The notes: a model not told the origin generated them from the sequence alone. DNA of 64,000 nucleotides from Rubrivivax sp. A210 (GCF_904426505.1 NZ_CAJGBN010000034.1:186001-250000); one strand, 5' to 3'; counted from the first letter of the stretch, positions 32,787 to 41,567 are shown. Program-made: numbers and translations.

Positions 32787-35741
32787 ATGTTATTGACCAA
32801 ACGGTCAGCGGGAAGCGGGGGGCCATCGCCCAGCGCGCTCGTTGGCAGCCTGGCGCGCGGCGTAGCCCGCGCCATTCCCACGATGGATCGGCGCGCCTTT
32901 TTGCGCCGCTCCGGTCTGGGTGTCGGCGCCGGCCTCGCGGCCAGCCAGCTGACCCTGGTGCGCAAGGCCGAGGCCGCCGCGCCGGGCGCCACGGCCGTCG
33001 GCAGCGGCAAGGTCGAAGTCAAGCGCACGGTGTGCGGCCACTGCTCAGTGGGCTGCGCCATCGACGCCTACGTCGAGAACGGCGTCTGGGTGCGGCAAGA
33101 GCCGGTGTTCGACTCGCCCATCAACCTGGGCGCGCATTGCGCCAAGGGTGCGGCGGTGCGCGAGAACGGCCACGGCGAGTTCCGCCTGAAGTACCCGATG
33201 AAGCTCGTCAATGGCAAGTACCAGCGCATCAGCTGGGACGTGGCGCTCGACGAGATCAGCAAGAAGATGCTTGAGTTGCGCGGCCAGAGCGGCCCCGACT
33301 CGATCTTCGTCGTGGGCTCATCCAAGCAGAACAACGAACAGGCCTACCTGCTCAGAAAGTGGGTGACCCTCTGGGGGAGTAACAACTGCGATCACCAGGC
33401 ACGAATATGCCACTCCACGACAGTCGCCGGTGTGGCGAATACGTGGGGCTACGGTGCGATGACGAATTCGTACAACGACATGCAGAACTCCAAGGCTGCG
33501 TTGTACATAGGCTCGAATGCAGCTGAGGCCCACCCGGTCTCCATGCTTCACATGCTGCATGCGAAGGAAAAGGGCTCGAAGATGATCGTGGTCGACCCAC
33601 GGTTCACGCGCACGGCGGCCAAGGCCGACGAGTACGTGCGCATCCGCTCGGGCTCGGACATTCCCTTCCTGTTTGGCGTGCTCTACCACGTCTTCAAGAA
33701 CGGCTGGGAAGACAAGAAGTACATCGAGGACCGTGTCTGGGGCATGGACAAGGTGCGCGATGACGTGATGGCCAAGTGGACGCCCGACAAGGTGCTTGAG
33801 GCCTGCGGCGTCGACGAGGCCACCTGCCTCAAGGTGGCCCGCCTGATGGCCGAGAACCGGCCCAGCACCATCGTCTGGTGCCAGGGCCAGACCCAGCACA
33901 CCATCGGCAACGCCATGGTGCGTGCCTCCTGCCTGCTGCAGTTGGCACTGGGCAATGTGGGCGTGTCCGGTGGCGGCGCCAACATCTTCCGCGGCCATGA
34001 CAACGTGCAGGGCGCCACCGACATCGGGCCCAACCCCGATTCGCTGCCAGGCTACTACGGCCTGGCCGATGGTTCCTTCAAGCACTTCGCCGCCGTCTGG
34101 GGCGTTGACTTCGAGTGGATCAAGAAGCAGTACGCGCCCGGCATGATGGGCAAGCCCGGCATGACGGTGTCGCGCTGGTTCGACGGTGTGCTCGAGAAGA
34201 ACGAACTGATCGACCAGCCCAGCAACCTGCGCGGGCTGTTCTACTGGGGCCACGCGCCCAACTCGCAGTCGCGCGGGCTGGACGTGAAGCGCGCGATGGA
34301 CAAGCTCGACCTGCTGGTGGTGGTCGACCCTTTCCCGTCGGCCACCGCGGCCATGGCGGCGATGCCGGGCAAGGACGAAGACCGCAATCCCAACCGCGCG
34401 GTCTACCTGCTGCCGGCCTGCACGCAGTTCGAGACCTCGGGCTCGGTGACGGCCAGCAACCGCTCCATCCAGTGGCGCGAGCGCGTCATCGAACCTCTGT
34501 TCGAGTCACGCTCCGACCACATGATCATGCTGCAGCTGGCCGAGAAGCTGGGCTTCGGCAAGGAACTGGTCAAGAACGTCAAACTGCAGAAAGTCAAGGG
34601 CATGGACGAGCCCGTGCCGGAGGACGTGCTGCGCGAGATCAACCGCGGCGTCTGGACCATCGGCTACACCGGCCAGAGCCCCGAGCGTCTGAAGGCGCAC
34701 ATGCGCAATATGCATGTGTTCGATGTGAACACGCTGCGCGCCAAGGGTGGCATCGACAAGGAAACCGGCTACAAGCTCGACGGCGACCATTTCGGCCTGC
34801 CCTGGCCCTGCTACGGCACGCCCGAGCTCAAGCACCCGGGTTCGCCCAACCTGTATGACACCTCCAAGCACGTCATGGACGGTGGCGGCAACTTCCGCGC
34901 CAATTTCGGCGTCGAGCGCGACGGCTCCAGCCTGCTGGCCGGCGACGGCTCGCACAGCAAGGGCGCCGAGATCACCACCGGTTACCCCGAGTTCGACCAT
35001 GTGCTGCTCAAGAAGCTGGGCTGGTGGGCCGACCTGACCGAGGCCGAGCAGAAGGCGGCCGAGGGCAAGAACTGGAAGACCGACCTTTCGGGCGGCATCC
35101 AGCGCGTGACCATGGCGCATGGTTGCCACCCGTTCGGCAATGCCAAGGCGCGGGCCGTGGTCTGGAACTTCCCGGATCCGATCCCGCAGCACCGCGAGCC
35201 GATCTACTCCAACCGGCCCGAGCTGGTGGCCAAGTATCCGACCCACGACGACAAGAAGGCCTTCTGGCGCCTGCCCACGCTGTACAAGTCGGTGCAGGAG
35301 AAGAACGTCGACATCGGCAAACAGTTCCCGCTCATCATGACCAGCGGTCGCCTGACCGAGTACGAGGGTGGCGGCGACGAGACGCGCTCCAACCGCTACC
35401 TGGCCGAGCTGCAGCAGGACATGTTCGTCGAGATCAACCCGGCGGCGGCCAACGACCGTGGCATCCGCAATGGCGAGCAGGTCTGGGTCAAGACGCCTTC
35501 GGGCGCCCGCATCAAGGTCAAGGCCATGCTTACCGAGCGCGTGGACCGCGAGACCGTCTTCCTGCCATTCCACTTTGCCGGCAAATGGCAGGGCGAGGAC
35601 ATCTCCAGCTACTACCCCGAGGGCGCCCGGCCCGTGGTCGTCGGTGAGGCGGTCAACACCTCCACCACGTATGGCTACGACCCGGTGACCATGATGCAGG
35701 AAACCAAGACGACGCTGTGCCAGATCGAGAAGGCAGCATGA
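32787..35741 (+). CDS. fdhA: Membrane formate dehydrogenase catalytic subunit, UGC at the selenocysteine position
   Basis: Periplasmic molybdo-/tungsto-enzyme subunit of 984 residues that oxidises formate and passes electrons to FdhB/FdhC. A Tat leader lies within the first 65 residues (DRRAFLRRSGLGVGAGLAA). The [4Fe-4S] ligands are CGHCSVGC and the Cys of GAHCAKG. The metal-binding residue is codon 208, TGC at 33408-33410, in HQARICHSTTVAG. In close relatives and E. coli FdhF/FdnG the same place is UGA-encoded Sec. A SECIS-like hairpin follows, and the flanking 240 bp use codons (AGA, CGA, ATA, AGT) alien to the gene. The C-terminal cofactor-cap domain includes FPLIMTSGRLTEYEGGG. The start ATG has GGAGG 7 nt upstream. 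Whether residue 208 is Sec or Cys cannot be settled from sequence alone. Confidence 0.95.
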   Translation: MLLTKRSAGSGGPSPSALVGSLARGVARAIPTMDRRAFLRRSGLGVGAGLAASQLTLVRKAEAAAPGATAVGSGKVEVKRTVCGHCSVGCAIDAYVENGVWVRQEPVFDSPINLGAHCAKGAAVRENGHGEFRLKYPMKLVNGKYQRISWDVALDEISKKMLELRGQSGPDSIFVVGSSKQNNEQAYLLRKWVTLWGSNNCDHQARICHSTTVAGVANTWGYGAMTNSYNDMQNSKAALYIGSNAAEAHPVSMLHMLHAKEKGSKMIVVDPRFTRTAAKADEYVRIRSGSDIPFLFGVLYHVFKNGWEDKKYIEDRVWGMDKVRDDVMAKWTPDKVLEACGVDEATCLKVARLMAENRPSTIVWCQGQTQHTIGNAMVRASCLLQLALGNVGVSGGGANIFRGHDNVQGATDIGPNPDSLPGYYGLADGSFKHFAAVWGVDFEWIKKQYAPGMMGKPGMTVSRWFDGVLEKNELIDQPSNLRGLFYWGHAPNSQSRGLDVKRAMDKLDLLVVVDPFPSATAAMAAMPGKDEDRNPNRAVYLLPACTQFETSGSVTASNRSIQWRERVIEPLFESRSDHMIMLQLAEKLGFGKELVKNVKLQKVKGMDEPVPEDVLREINRGVWTIGYTGQSPERLKAHMRNMHVFDVNTLRAKGGIDKETGYKLDGDHFGLPWPCYGTPELKHPGSPNLYDTSKHVMDGGGNFRANFGVERDGSSLLAGDGSHSKGAEITTGYPEFDHVLLKKLGWWADLTEAEQKAAEGKNWKTDLSGGIQRVTMAHGCHPFGNAKARAVVWNFPDPIPQHREPIYSNRPELVAKYPTHDDKKAFWRLPTLYKSVQEKNVDIGKQFPLIMTSGRLTEYEGGGDETRSNRYLAELQQDMFVEINPAAANDRGIRNGEQVWVKTPSGARIKVKAMLTERVDRETVFLPFHFAGKWQGEDISSYYPEGARPVVVGEAVNTSTTYGYDPVTMMQETKTTLCQIEKAA
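33408..33448 (+). promoter_or_regulatory. Putative bacterial SECIS element after a UGC codon
   Basis: After TGC 33408-33410 comes a two-part hairpin. The lower stem is CTCCACG (33413-33419) with CGTGGGG (33442-33448), seven pairs including one G-T. An internal loop of ACAG and ATA follows. The upper stem is TCGCC (33424-33428) with GGCGA (33434-33438), five pairs, capped by GGTGT (33429-33433). The loop begins 18 nt after the codon and starts GGU, exactly as in E. coli fdhF (18 nt, GGUC). A U lies five bases before the loop, where E. coli has its bulged U17. The whole element lies inside the reading frame, as bacterial SECIS elements do. Confidence 0.8.
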
Positions 35742-35751
35742 GGAGCGTGCG

Positions 35752-36384
35752 ATGGCCCGAATGAAATTCATCTGTGACGCCGAGCGTTGCATCGAGTGCA
35801 ACGGCTGCGTCACGGCCTGCAAGGCCGAACACGACATCCCCTGGGGCGTCAACCGCCGGCGCGTCGTCACCCTCAACGACGGCGTGCCCGGCGAGCGCAG
35901 CATCTCGGTGGCCTGCATGCACTGCAGCGATGCGCCCTGCATGGCCGTGTGCCCAGTCGATTGCTTCTACCGCACCGACGAGGGCGTGGTGCTGCACGAC
36001 AAGGACGTCTGCATAGGCTGCGGCTACTGCAGCTATGCCTGCCCCTTCGGCGCGCCGCAATTCCCGAGCAACGGCACCTTCGGCCTGCGCGGCAAGATGG
36101 ACAAATGCACCTTCTGCGCCGGAGGCCCCGAGGCCAATGGCTCGGTGGCTGAAAACGAGAAGTACGGCCGCAACCGCCTGTCCGAGGGCAAGCTGCCGGC
36201 TTGCGCCGAGATGTGCGCCACCAAGGCTTTGCTGGGCGGTGACGGCGACGTCGTGGCCGACATCTTCCGCACCCGCGTGGTGACACGCGGCAAGGGCAGC
36301 GAGGTCTGGGGCTGGGGCACGGCCTACGGCAAGCCCTCCACTGGCGGCGCGCCCGCCGCCAAGCCCGAAGGAACCCGTTCGTGA
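35752..36384 (+). CDS. fdhB: Formate dehydrogenase iron-sulfur (beta) subunit
   Basis: Electron-transfer subunit of 210 residues linking the catalytic subunit to the membrane cytochrome. Sixteen cysteines fall in four ferredoxin-type groups: CIECNGCVTACK, CMHCSDAPCMAVCPVD, CIGCGYCSYACPFG, and CTFC with CAEMC. It lacks the C-terminal membrane anchor of E. coli FdnH and has the short form typical of Shewanella/epsilonproteobacterial FdhB. It lies 10 bp after fdhA. The GTG of the next gene overlaps its stop. Confidence 0.95.
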   Translation: MARMKFICDAERCIECNGCVTACKAEHDIPWGVNRRRVVTLNDGVPGERSISVACMHCSDAPCMAVCPVDCFYRTDEGVVLHDKDVCIGCGYCSYACPFGAPQFPSNGTFGLRGKMDKCTFCAGGPEANGSVAENEKYGRNRLSEGKLPACAEMCATKALLGGDGDVVADIFRTRVVTRGKGSEVWGWGTAYGKPSTGGAPAAKPEGTRS

Positions 36385-36614
36385 AGCAAACTCTGTATGC
36401 CGCCGGCCTCGCCCTGCTGTTCGGGGCGGGCCTGTCGGCCTGCACCGAGGCGCCGCAGACGGCCGGACCCAAGTCCGATGCGCGCGCCTCCGCCGGCCCC
36501 GGCACGGCCTACTCTGCCGCCGGCTGGAAGCCGGGTGATGCGGCCAGCTGGGACCAGCAGTTGCGGGTGCGCTCGCAGAGCCAGAACGAGTACACGCGCA
36601 CCGGCGCCCATTGA
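36381..36614 (+). CDS. Small putative lipoprotein of the formate dehydrogenase operon
   Basis: Protein of 77 residues starting GTG (4-bp overlap with the fdhB stop). It has a lipoprotein signal peptide (LYAAGLALLFGAGLSAC, lipobox LSAC). The mature part is short and polar, ending SQSQNEYTRTGAH. The middle has a WKPGDAASWDQQLRVR segment. No family is recognised. Its place between fdhB and fdhC suggests an accessory to the periplasmic complex. Confidence 0.7.
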   Translation: MKQTLYAAGLALLFGAGLSACTEAPQTAGPKSDARASAGPGTAYSAAGWKPGDAASWDQQLRVRSQSQNEYTRTGAH

Positions 36615-36646
36615 CGGGCCTCGCTGCCGCACTACCAGGAGATGGC

Positions 36647-37801
36647 ATGACCGGCTCGATCCGTAACCTGCTGATGGCGGCCACGGCCTCGCTGGCGCTT
36701 TGCGGCGCGGTAGCGGCGCAGACTGCTGCGCCTACTGCCGCGCCGGCCGAAGCGGCCTCGCCCAAGAAGGCTCCGGCGGGCTTCGCTGCGCCGGCCGAGC
36801 CCAAGCCCGACGAGAGCAATGCGCAGCGCGCCAAGTCCCAGCCGGGCAACAACGCGCCCTTGTGGCGTGCAGTGCGCGAATCGGGCAACCAGGCGGGTAC
36901 CACCTCGCTGCCCGGCGTAGAGAAAGGTGTGCTGATCCAGCCCTTCGTCAGCTACCCGGGTTCGCGCTTCACGACCGCCGGCGAGGCCTGGCGCGAGGTA
37001 CGCAACCGCTGGATCATTCCCTACGGCGGCTCGCTGCTGCTGCTGATCGCGCTGTCAATCGCGCTCTTCTACTGGAAGCGCGGACCGCTGGGAGGCCACC
37101 ATCCTGACACCGGCCGCAAGATCGAGCGCTTCACCTATTTCGAGCGTGCCGCGCACTGGTCAGTGGCCATCACCTTCGTCGCGCTGGCCGTCTCGGGCCT
37201 GGTCATGGCCTTCGGCAAGTTCTTCCTGCTGCCGGTCATCGGCGCCACGCTGTTCGGCTGGCTGACCTGGGCGCTAAAGACGCTGCACAACTTTGCCGGG
37301 CCGATGTTCGCCGTCGCGTTGGTGGTCTTCATCGTCGGCTACATCCGCGACAACATCCCGCGTGCCCACGATCTCGGCTGGCTGGCCAAGGGCGGTGGCA
37401 TGCTGGGCGGCCACGAAGTTCCGTCGGGGCGCTACAACGCCGGCGAGAAGGTTCAGTTCTGGATCGCCGTGGTGTTCTTGGGCCTGGCCGTCGTCGGCTC
37501 TGGGCTGGTGCTGGACATGCTGTTGCCCAGCCTGAGCTACACCCGGGGCCAGATGCAGATCGCCCACATCATCCACGCCGCAGCCTCGGTGCTGATGATG
37601 GCCTTGATCGGCGGCCACATCTACCTGGGGTCGGTGGGCGTGAAGGGTGCCTACCAGGGCATGGTCACGGGCCAGGTCGATGAGGCCTGGGCGCGTGAGC
37701 ACCACGAGCTCTGGTACGACGACATCAAGGCCGGCAAGATTCCGGCACAGCGCACGGGTGCGGCCGACGCCGGCCTGGGCCGCGCTTCGCACCAGACCTG
37801 A
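36647..37801 (+). CDS. fdhC: Formate dehydrogenase cytochrome b (gamma) subunit
   Basis: Inner-membrane cytochrome b of 384 residues that passes electrons from FdhB to quinone. An N-terminal signal-like segment and a periplasmic Pro/Ala-rich stretch of about 100 residues precede the first membrane helix (GGSLLLLIALSIALFYW). The core has four helices of the FdnI/FdoI type with haem-ligand histidines: the His of ERAAHWSVAI, KTLHNFAGP, and IIHAAASVLMMALIGGHIYLG. The C-terminus ends with DEAWAREHHELWYDDI, typical of the family. CAGGAGA precedes ATG 36647. The long N-terminal extension distinguishes it from E. coli FdnI. Confidence 0.94.
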   Translation: MTGSIRNLLMAATASLALCGAVAAQTAAPTAAPAEAASPKKAPAGFAAPAEPKPDESNAQRAKSQPGNNAPLWRAVRESGNQAGTTSLPGVEKGVLIQPFVSYPGSRFTTAGEAWREVRNRWIIPYGGSLLLLIALSIALFYWKRGPLGGHHPDTGRKIERFTYFERAAHWSVAITFVALAVSGLVMAFGKFFLLPVIGATLFGWLTWALKTLHNFAGPMFAVALVVFIVGYIRDNIPRAHDLGWLAKGGGMLGGHEVPSGRYNAGEKVQFWIAVVFLGLAVVGSGLVLDMLLPSLSYTRGQMQIAHIIHAAASVLMMALIGGHIYLGSVGVKGAYQGMVTGQVDEAWAREHHELWYDDIKAGKIPAQRTGAADAGLGRASHQT

Positions 37802-37813
37802 AGACCTGCAAGG

Positions 37814-38185
37814 ATGACCTCGATGAGCAAGATCCTCACCGTCTGCGCCGGCTTGGCCGCCGCCACTCTGAGCCTGTCCGCCTGGGCCAAGCTGCCGCCG
37901 CAGAGCGACGAAGCCAAGGCCAAGGCGGCCGAGGCCGCGGCCAAGACAGCGCATGGAGGCAAGGTGGCCAACTTCCAGCTCTGCAAGAGCATGGACAAGG
38001 TGGCCGCGGCCTACTTTGCGCAGGCCAAGAAGGAAGGCAAGGCGGTCAAGCCGGCCGCCGCCACCGAGCCCTGCGCCGATCCTGGCCCCTTCGTCTACAC
38101 GCCGCCACCGCCCGCCGGCGCCGCCTCGGCGGCGCCGGCCGCCCCGGCAGCGGCGGTGGCCAAGGCACCGGCGCCCAAGAAATAG
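37814..38185 (+). CDS. Small exported protein in formate dehydrogenase operon
   Basis: Protein of 123 residues with a signal peptide (MSKILTVCAGLAAATLSLSAWA). A mature domain follows with two cysteines (FQLCKSMDKVAAAYF and TEPCADPGPFVY). The Pro/Ala/Lys-rich tail ends APAPKK. No known motif beyond the signal. It sits 12 bp after fdhC and 5 bp before fdhD, clearly in the same transcript. Similar small proteins occur at this place in related operons as far as I recall; role unknown. Confidence 0.75.
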   Translation: MTSMSKILTVCAGLAAATLSLSAWAKLPPQSDEAKAKAAEAAAKTAHGGKVANFQLCKSMDKVAAAYFAQAKKEGKAVKPAAATEPCADPGPFVYTPPPPAGAASAAPAAPAAAVAKAPAPKK

Positions 38186-38190
38186 GGCGC

Positions 38191-39111
38191 ATGACGCAAG
38201 CGATGTCTGCATCCCCCGAGGCCTGCTGCGGTGCTGGCGATTGCACCTCGCCGTTGCTGCCCGGCGCGCCGCGCCTGACGCAGGCGCGCTGCGAGTTGCT
38301 GCGCGAGATCCGCATCGTCGACGAGTACGGTGATCAGCGCAGCATCTCCATCCCGGCCGAGCGTCCACTGACGATCTTTGTCGACAAGCGCGAACTGGTC
38401 ACGCTGATGACCCTGGGCCAGAGACCAGAAATGTTGGTGCTGGGCTATCTGCTCAACCAGCGCCTGATCGACCGCGTGCAAGAGGTCGAGTCGGTCACGG
38501 TCGACTGGGACGTGGGCGCCGCCGCCGTGCGCACCCATGCCGGCCTGCCCGATCTGGCGGCGCGCACCGCCCACCGCGTGGTCACTACCGGCTGCGGCCA
38601 GGGCACGGTGTTTGGCGACGCAATGACGCAACTGGACTGCATCCGCCTGCCCGATTCGCGTGTGGCACGCATCCGCCAAGGCACGCTGCACCGCATGCTC
38701 GAGACCATGCGCCAGCAGGACAGCATCCACCGCCGCGCCGGCTCGGTGCATGGCTGCGCGCTGTTCCGTGGCGCAGAAATGCTGAGCTTCGTCGAGGACG
38801 TGGGCCGCCACAATGCCATCGACACCATCGCCGGCTGGATGGCCCTGCATGGCATCGAGGGTGGCGACAAGGCCTTCTACACCACGGGCCGCCTGACCAG
38901 CGAGATGGTCATGAAGTCGGCGCAACTGGGCGTGCCCATCATCGTCTCGCGCAACGGCGTCACCGCCATGGGTCACGAACTGGCTTCGCGCCTGGGCATG
39001 ACGCTGTTCGGCCGCGCCGCCAACCGCCACTTCCTCTGCTATACCGGGATGGAGCGCTTCGACTCCGAGCCCGAGCCACAGCGCACGCCGGTGCGCGTGG
39101 TTGCCGGCTGA
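38191..39111 (+). CDS. fdhD: Formate dehydrogenase accessory sulfurtransferase FdhD
   Basis: Carries sulfur from IscS to the bis-MGD cofactor, which formate dehydrogenases need for activity. The 306 residues carry the family segments ERPLTIFVDKRELVTLM, TGCGQGTVFGDA, RRAGSVHGCALF and VEDVGRHNAIDTIAGW. SARNGVTAMG-type FdhD motifs also appear (IVSRNGVTAMGHELA). E. coli FdhD has a CxxC pair; here the loop is GCGQG, with a single cysteine, as in many homologues. It is the last gene of the formate dehydrogenase operon and converges on moeA. Confidence 0.95.
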   Translation: MTQAMSASPEACCGAGDCTSPLLPGAPRLTQARCELLREIRIVDEYGDQRSISIPAERPLTIFVDKRELVTLMTLGQRPEMLVLGYLLNQRLIDRVQEVESVTVDWDVGAAAVRTHAGLPDLAARTAHRVVTTGCGQGTVFGDAMTQLDCIRLPDSRVARIRQGTLHRMLETMRQQDSIHRRAGSVHGCALFRGAEMLSFVEDVGRHNAIDTIAGWMALHGIEGGDKAFYTTGRLTSEMVMKSAQLGVPIIVSRNGVTAMGHELASRLGMTLFGRAANRHFLCYTGMERFDSEPEPQRTPVRVVAG

Positions 39112-39133
39112 AGCCAGGTTCGAGGCGCTGGCC

Positions 39134-40408
39134 TCAGACCAGGCCGTCGAACAACCACACGTCGACGAAATCGCCGGCCGCCACCGAGGCCTGGTCGTGG
39201 CGCAGCACCAGCAGTGCATTGGCCTCGCTCATGCTGCGCAGCACGCCGGCGCCCTGCGATCCGGTCAGGCGCACCTGCCAACCGCCCGCCGGTGCCGGCT
39301 CGACCACGGCGCGCTGGAATTCGGTGCGGCCCGGGCGCTTGCGGATGGCGGCCGTGCAGGGGGCCTGCAGCGTGGGCAGCGGCTCGGGCCGGGCGCCGGC
39401 CAGGCGCAGCAGGGCCTCGCGGGCGAAGGCGTAGAAGGTGACCAGGGCCGCCACCGGGTTGCCGGGCAGGGCGAACAGCCACGACGGCGGCTGGCCGCCC
39501 GGCCGCTGCAGCGGCCCGAAAGCGAAAGGGCGGCCGGGGCGCATCGCCACCTTCCAGAAGGCAACCTCGCCCATCGCCGCCAGCACCTCGCGCGTGTAGT
39601 CGGCGTCGCCCATGCTGACGCCACCGCTGGTGAGCACCACGTCGGCCTGGGCCACCGCGGCTTGCAGCGTGGCCTGCAGCGCGGCGCGGTCGTCGGGTAC
39701 GAGGCCCAGATCGATGACCTCCATGCCCAGGCGCTGCAGCGCGCCCATCAGGCTGTAGCGGTTGCTGTCGTAGACACAACCCGGCTCCAACGCCTGGCCC
39801 AGGGTGCGCAGCTCGTCGCCGGTGGAAAACAGCGCCACGCGCAGCGGGCGCAGCACCGGCAGCTCGGCCAGGCCCAGCGAGGCCGCCAGGCCCAGGTCGG
39901 CCGGGCGCAGCACGCGGCCGGCCTGCAGGGCAGGGCGGCCGAGGGCCAGGTCCTCGCCGCGGCGGCGGCGGTTCTCGCCGGGGGTGATGACGCCCGGCTC
40001 TATCGCCACCTGCTCGCCGGCCACGCTGCACAGCTCCAGCGGCACGACGGTGTCCAGGCCTTCGGGCATCACCGCGCCGGTCATGATGCGCAGGCACTCG
40101 CCGGCCCTCACCTCGCCGGCATAGGGGGCGCCAGCGTAGAGCGTGCCCACTGAGCGCAGGCGGGTCACGCCGCCGGCGGCGAGCGCGGCGCCGGCGAAGG
40201 CATAGCCGTCCATGGCCGAGTTGTCGTGCGCCGGCACGTCGATGGGCGAGATCACATCCGACCCCAGAACCCGGCCCAGGGCACGCGCCAGCGGCACGGT
40301 TTCGCCCTCGGTGATGGGGCGCAGCGCGGCGGCGATGGCGGCCCGTGCTTCGTCCACGCTCAGGTGGCGGTCGCCCTTGGTGAGGGGGGAAATGCCGAGT
40401 TCGGACAT
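39134..40408 (-). CDS. moeA: Molybdopterin molybdenumtransferase
   Basis: Inserts molybdate into adenylyl-molybdopterin. The 424 residues show the MoeA order: N-terminal domain with VPAHDNSAMDGYAF, the segment LRIMTGAVMPEGLDTVVPLE, and the MoaB-like domain with FSTGDEL and TSGGVSMGDADY. The ALPGNPVAALVTF motif precedes the C-terminal domain. Length is typical. It has its own divergent promoter region shared with ltaE. It completes a set with mobA, fdhD and the TorD-like chaperone serving the two formate dehydrogenases. Confidence 0.96.
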   Translation of the reverse strand: MSELGISPLTKGDRHLSVDEARAAIAAALRPITEGETVPLARALGRVLGSDVISPIDVPAHDNSAMDGYAFAGAALAAGGVTRLRSVGTLYAGAPYAGEVRAGECLRIMTGAVMPEGLDTVVPLELCSVAGEQVAIEPGVITPGENRRRRGEDLALGRPALQAGRVLRPADLGLAASLGLAELPVLRPLRVALFSTGDELRTLGQALEPGCVYDSNRYSLMGALQRLGMEVIDLGLVPDDRAALQATLQAAVAQADVVLTSGGVSMGDADYTREVLAAMGEVAFWKVAMRPGRPFAFGPLQRPGGQPPSWLFALPGNPVAALVTFYAFAREALLRLAGARPEPLPTLQAPCTAAIRKRPGRTEFQRAVVEPAPAGGWQVRLTGSQGAGVLRSMSEANALLVLRHDQASVAAGDFVDVWLFDGLV

Positions 40409-40535
40409 GGTTCAAGACTCCTGGCACCGACACGGAGCCGGTCGCCGCCATTCTGCAACGGCATGCACCGGCAAAATGGGCTCAGGCGGCGCCGCTCCTG
40501 TGCGCCGTGACCCCGTCCAACCCTAGGAAGCCGCC

Positions 40536-41567
40536 ATGACCGTCATCGATCTGCGCTCCGACACCGTCACCCGCCCCACCGCGGCCATGCGCGCGGCCAT
40601 CGCCGCAGCTGCTGTTGGCGACGAGCAGTACGGTGAAGACCCCAGCACCAATGAACTGCAGGCGCGCTGCGCCGAGCTGCTGGGCAAGGAGGCGGCACTG
40701 TGGCTGCCCAGCGGCACCATGGCCAACCAGGTGGCGCTGCGCGTGCTGTGCCGGCCGGGAGACGAGGTCATCACCGGCCGCGAGGCCCATGCCGGCTGGC
40801 ACGAGACCGGCGGCGCCGCGGCCAACGCCGGGGTGCAGATCGTCGAGGTCGGCAGCGGCGGCGTCTACACCTGCGAAGACTTTGTCGCCGCCATCAAGCC
40901 CGCCGGCCTGCCGGTGTTTCCGCCGACCACGCTGGTGCAGATCGAGAACACCCACAACCGCGGCGGCGGGCTGGTGTTCGATCAGGCCGAGGTCGAGCGC
41001 ATCTGTGCCGCGGCGCGCGAGCGCGGCATCGCCCGCTTCCTGGACGGCGCGCGGCTGTGGAACGCCGCCGTCGCCAGCGGCCGCAGCGAGGCCGAATTGG
41101 CGGCGCCCTTCGACCTGGTGGCGGTGGCCTTCAGCAAGGGCCTGGGCGCGCCGGGGGGCTCGCTGCTGGCCGGGTCGAAGGCCTTGATCGCGCTGGCCAA
41201 CCGCCACCGCCGCATGCTCGGCGGTGCGATGCGCCAGACCGGCCTTTATGCAGCCGCCGCGCTGCACGGCATAGACCACCACCGCACCCGCCTGGCCGAA
41301 GACCACGCCAACGCCCGCGCCCTGGCCGAAGCCCTGGCCGGCAGCGCCGCGGTGCAGATCGATCTGGCCACGGTGCAGACCAACATCGTTGTCTTCCGCC
41401 TTTCCCCGGGCGCGCCCGATGCGGCCACGCTGGTGGCGCGGGCGCGCGAACGCGGCGTGCTGCTCAACGCCTTTGCCGCGCGCACGGTGCGCGCGGTGAC
41501 GCATCTGGACGTCTCGGCGGCCGAAGTGGCCGCGGCTGGCGCGGTGCTGCGCGAGCTGCTGGGTTGA
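40536..41567 (+). CDS. ltaE: Low-specificity L-threonine aldolase
   Basis: PLP enzyme cleaving L-threonine and L-allo-threonine to glycine and acetaldehyde; 343 residues, cytoplasmic. The N-terminus IDLRSDTVTRPTAAMR is the family signature. YGEDPSTNELQ, FLDGARLWNAAV and the PLP lysine region AFSKGLGAPGGSLLAG follow. The length is usual. AGGAAG lies 9 nt before the ATG. It is divergent from moeA over 127 bp and is not linked to the formate genes by function. Confidence 0.95.
   Translation: MTVIDLRSDTVTRPTAAMRAAIAAAAVGDEQYGEDPSTNELQARCAELLGKEAALWLPSGTMANQVALRVLCRPGDEVITGREAHAGWHETGGAAANAGVQIVEVGSGGVYTCEDFVAAIKPAGLPVFPPTTLVQIENTHNRGGGLVFDQAEVERICAAARERGIARFLDGARLWNAAVASGRSEAELAAPFDLVAVAFSKGLGAPGGSLLAGSKALIALANRHRRMLGGAMRQTGLYAAAALHGIDHHRTRLAEDHANARALAEALAGSAAVQIDLATVQTNIVVFRLSPGAPDAATLVARARERGVLLNAFAARTVRAVTHLDVSAAEVAAAGAVLRELLG

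Noticed and set aside
30280..33410. Sequencing error as the cause of the GCA anticodon and the UGC codon
   Set aside because: Two independent errors would have to produce exactly complementary changes in the anticodon and in the codon before a SECIS-like hairpin. Unlikely, though read support should be checked.
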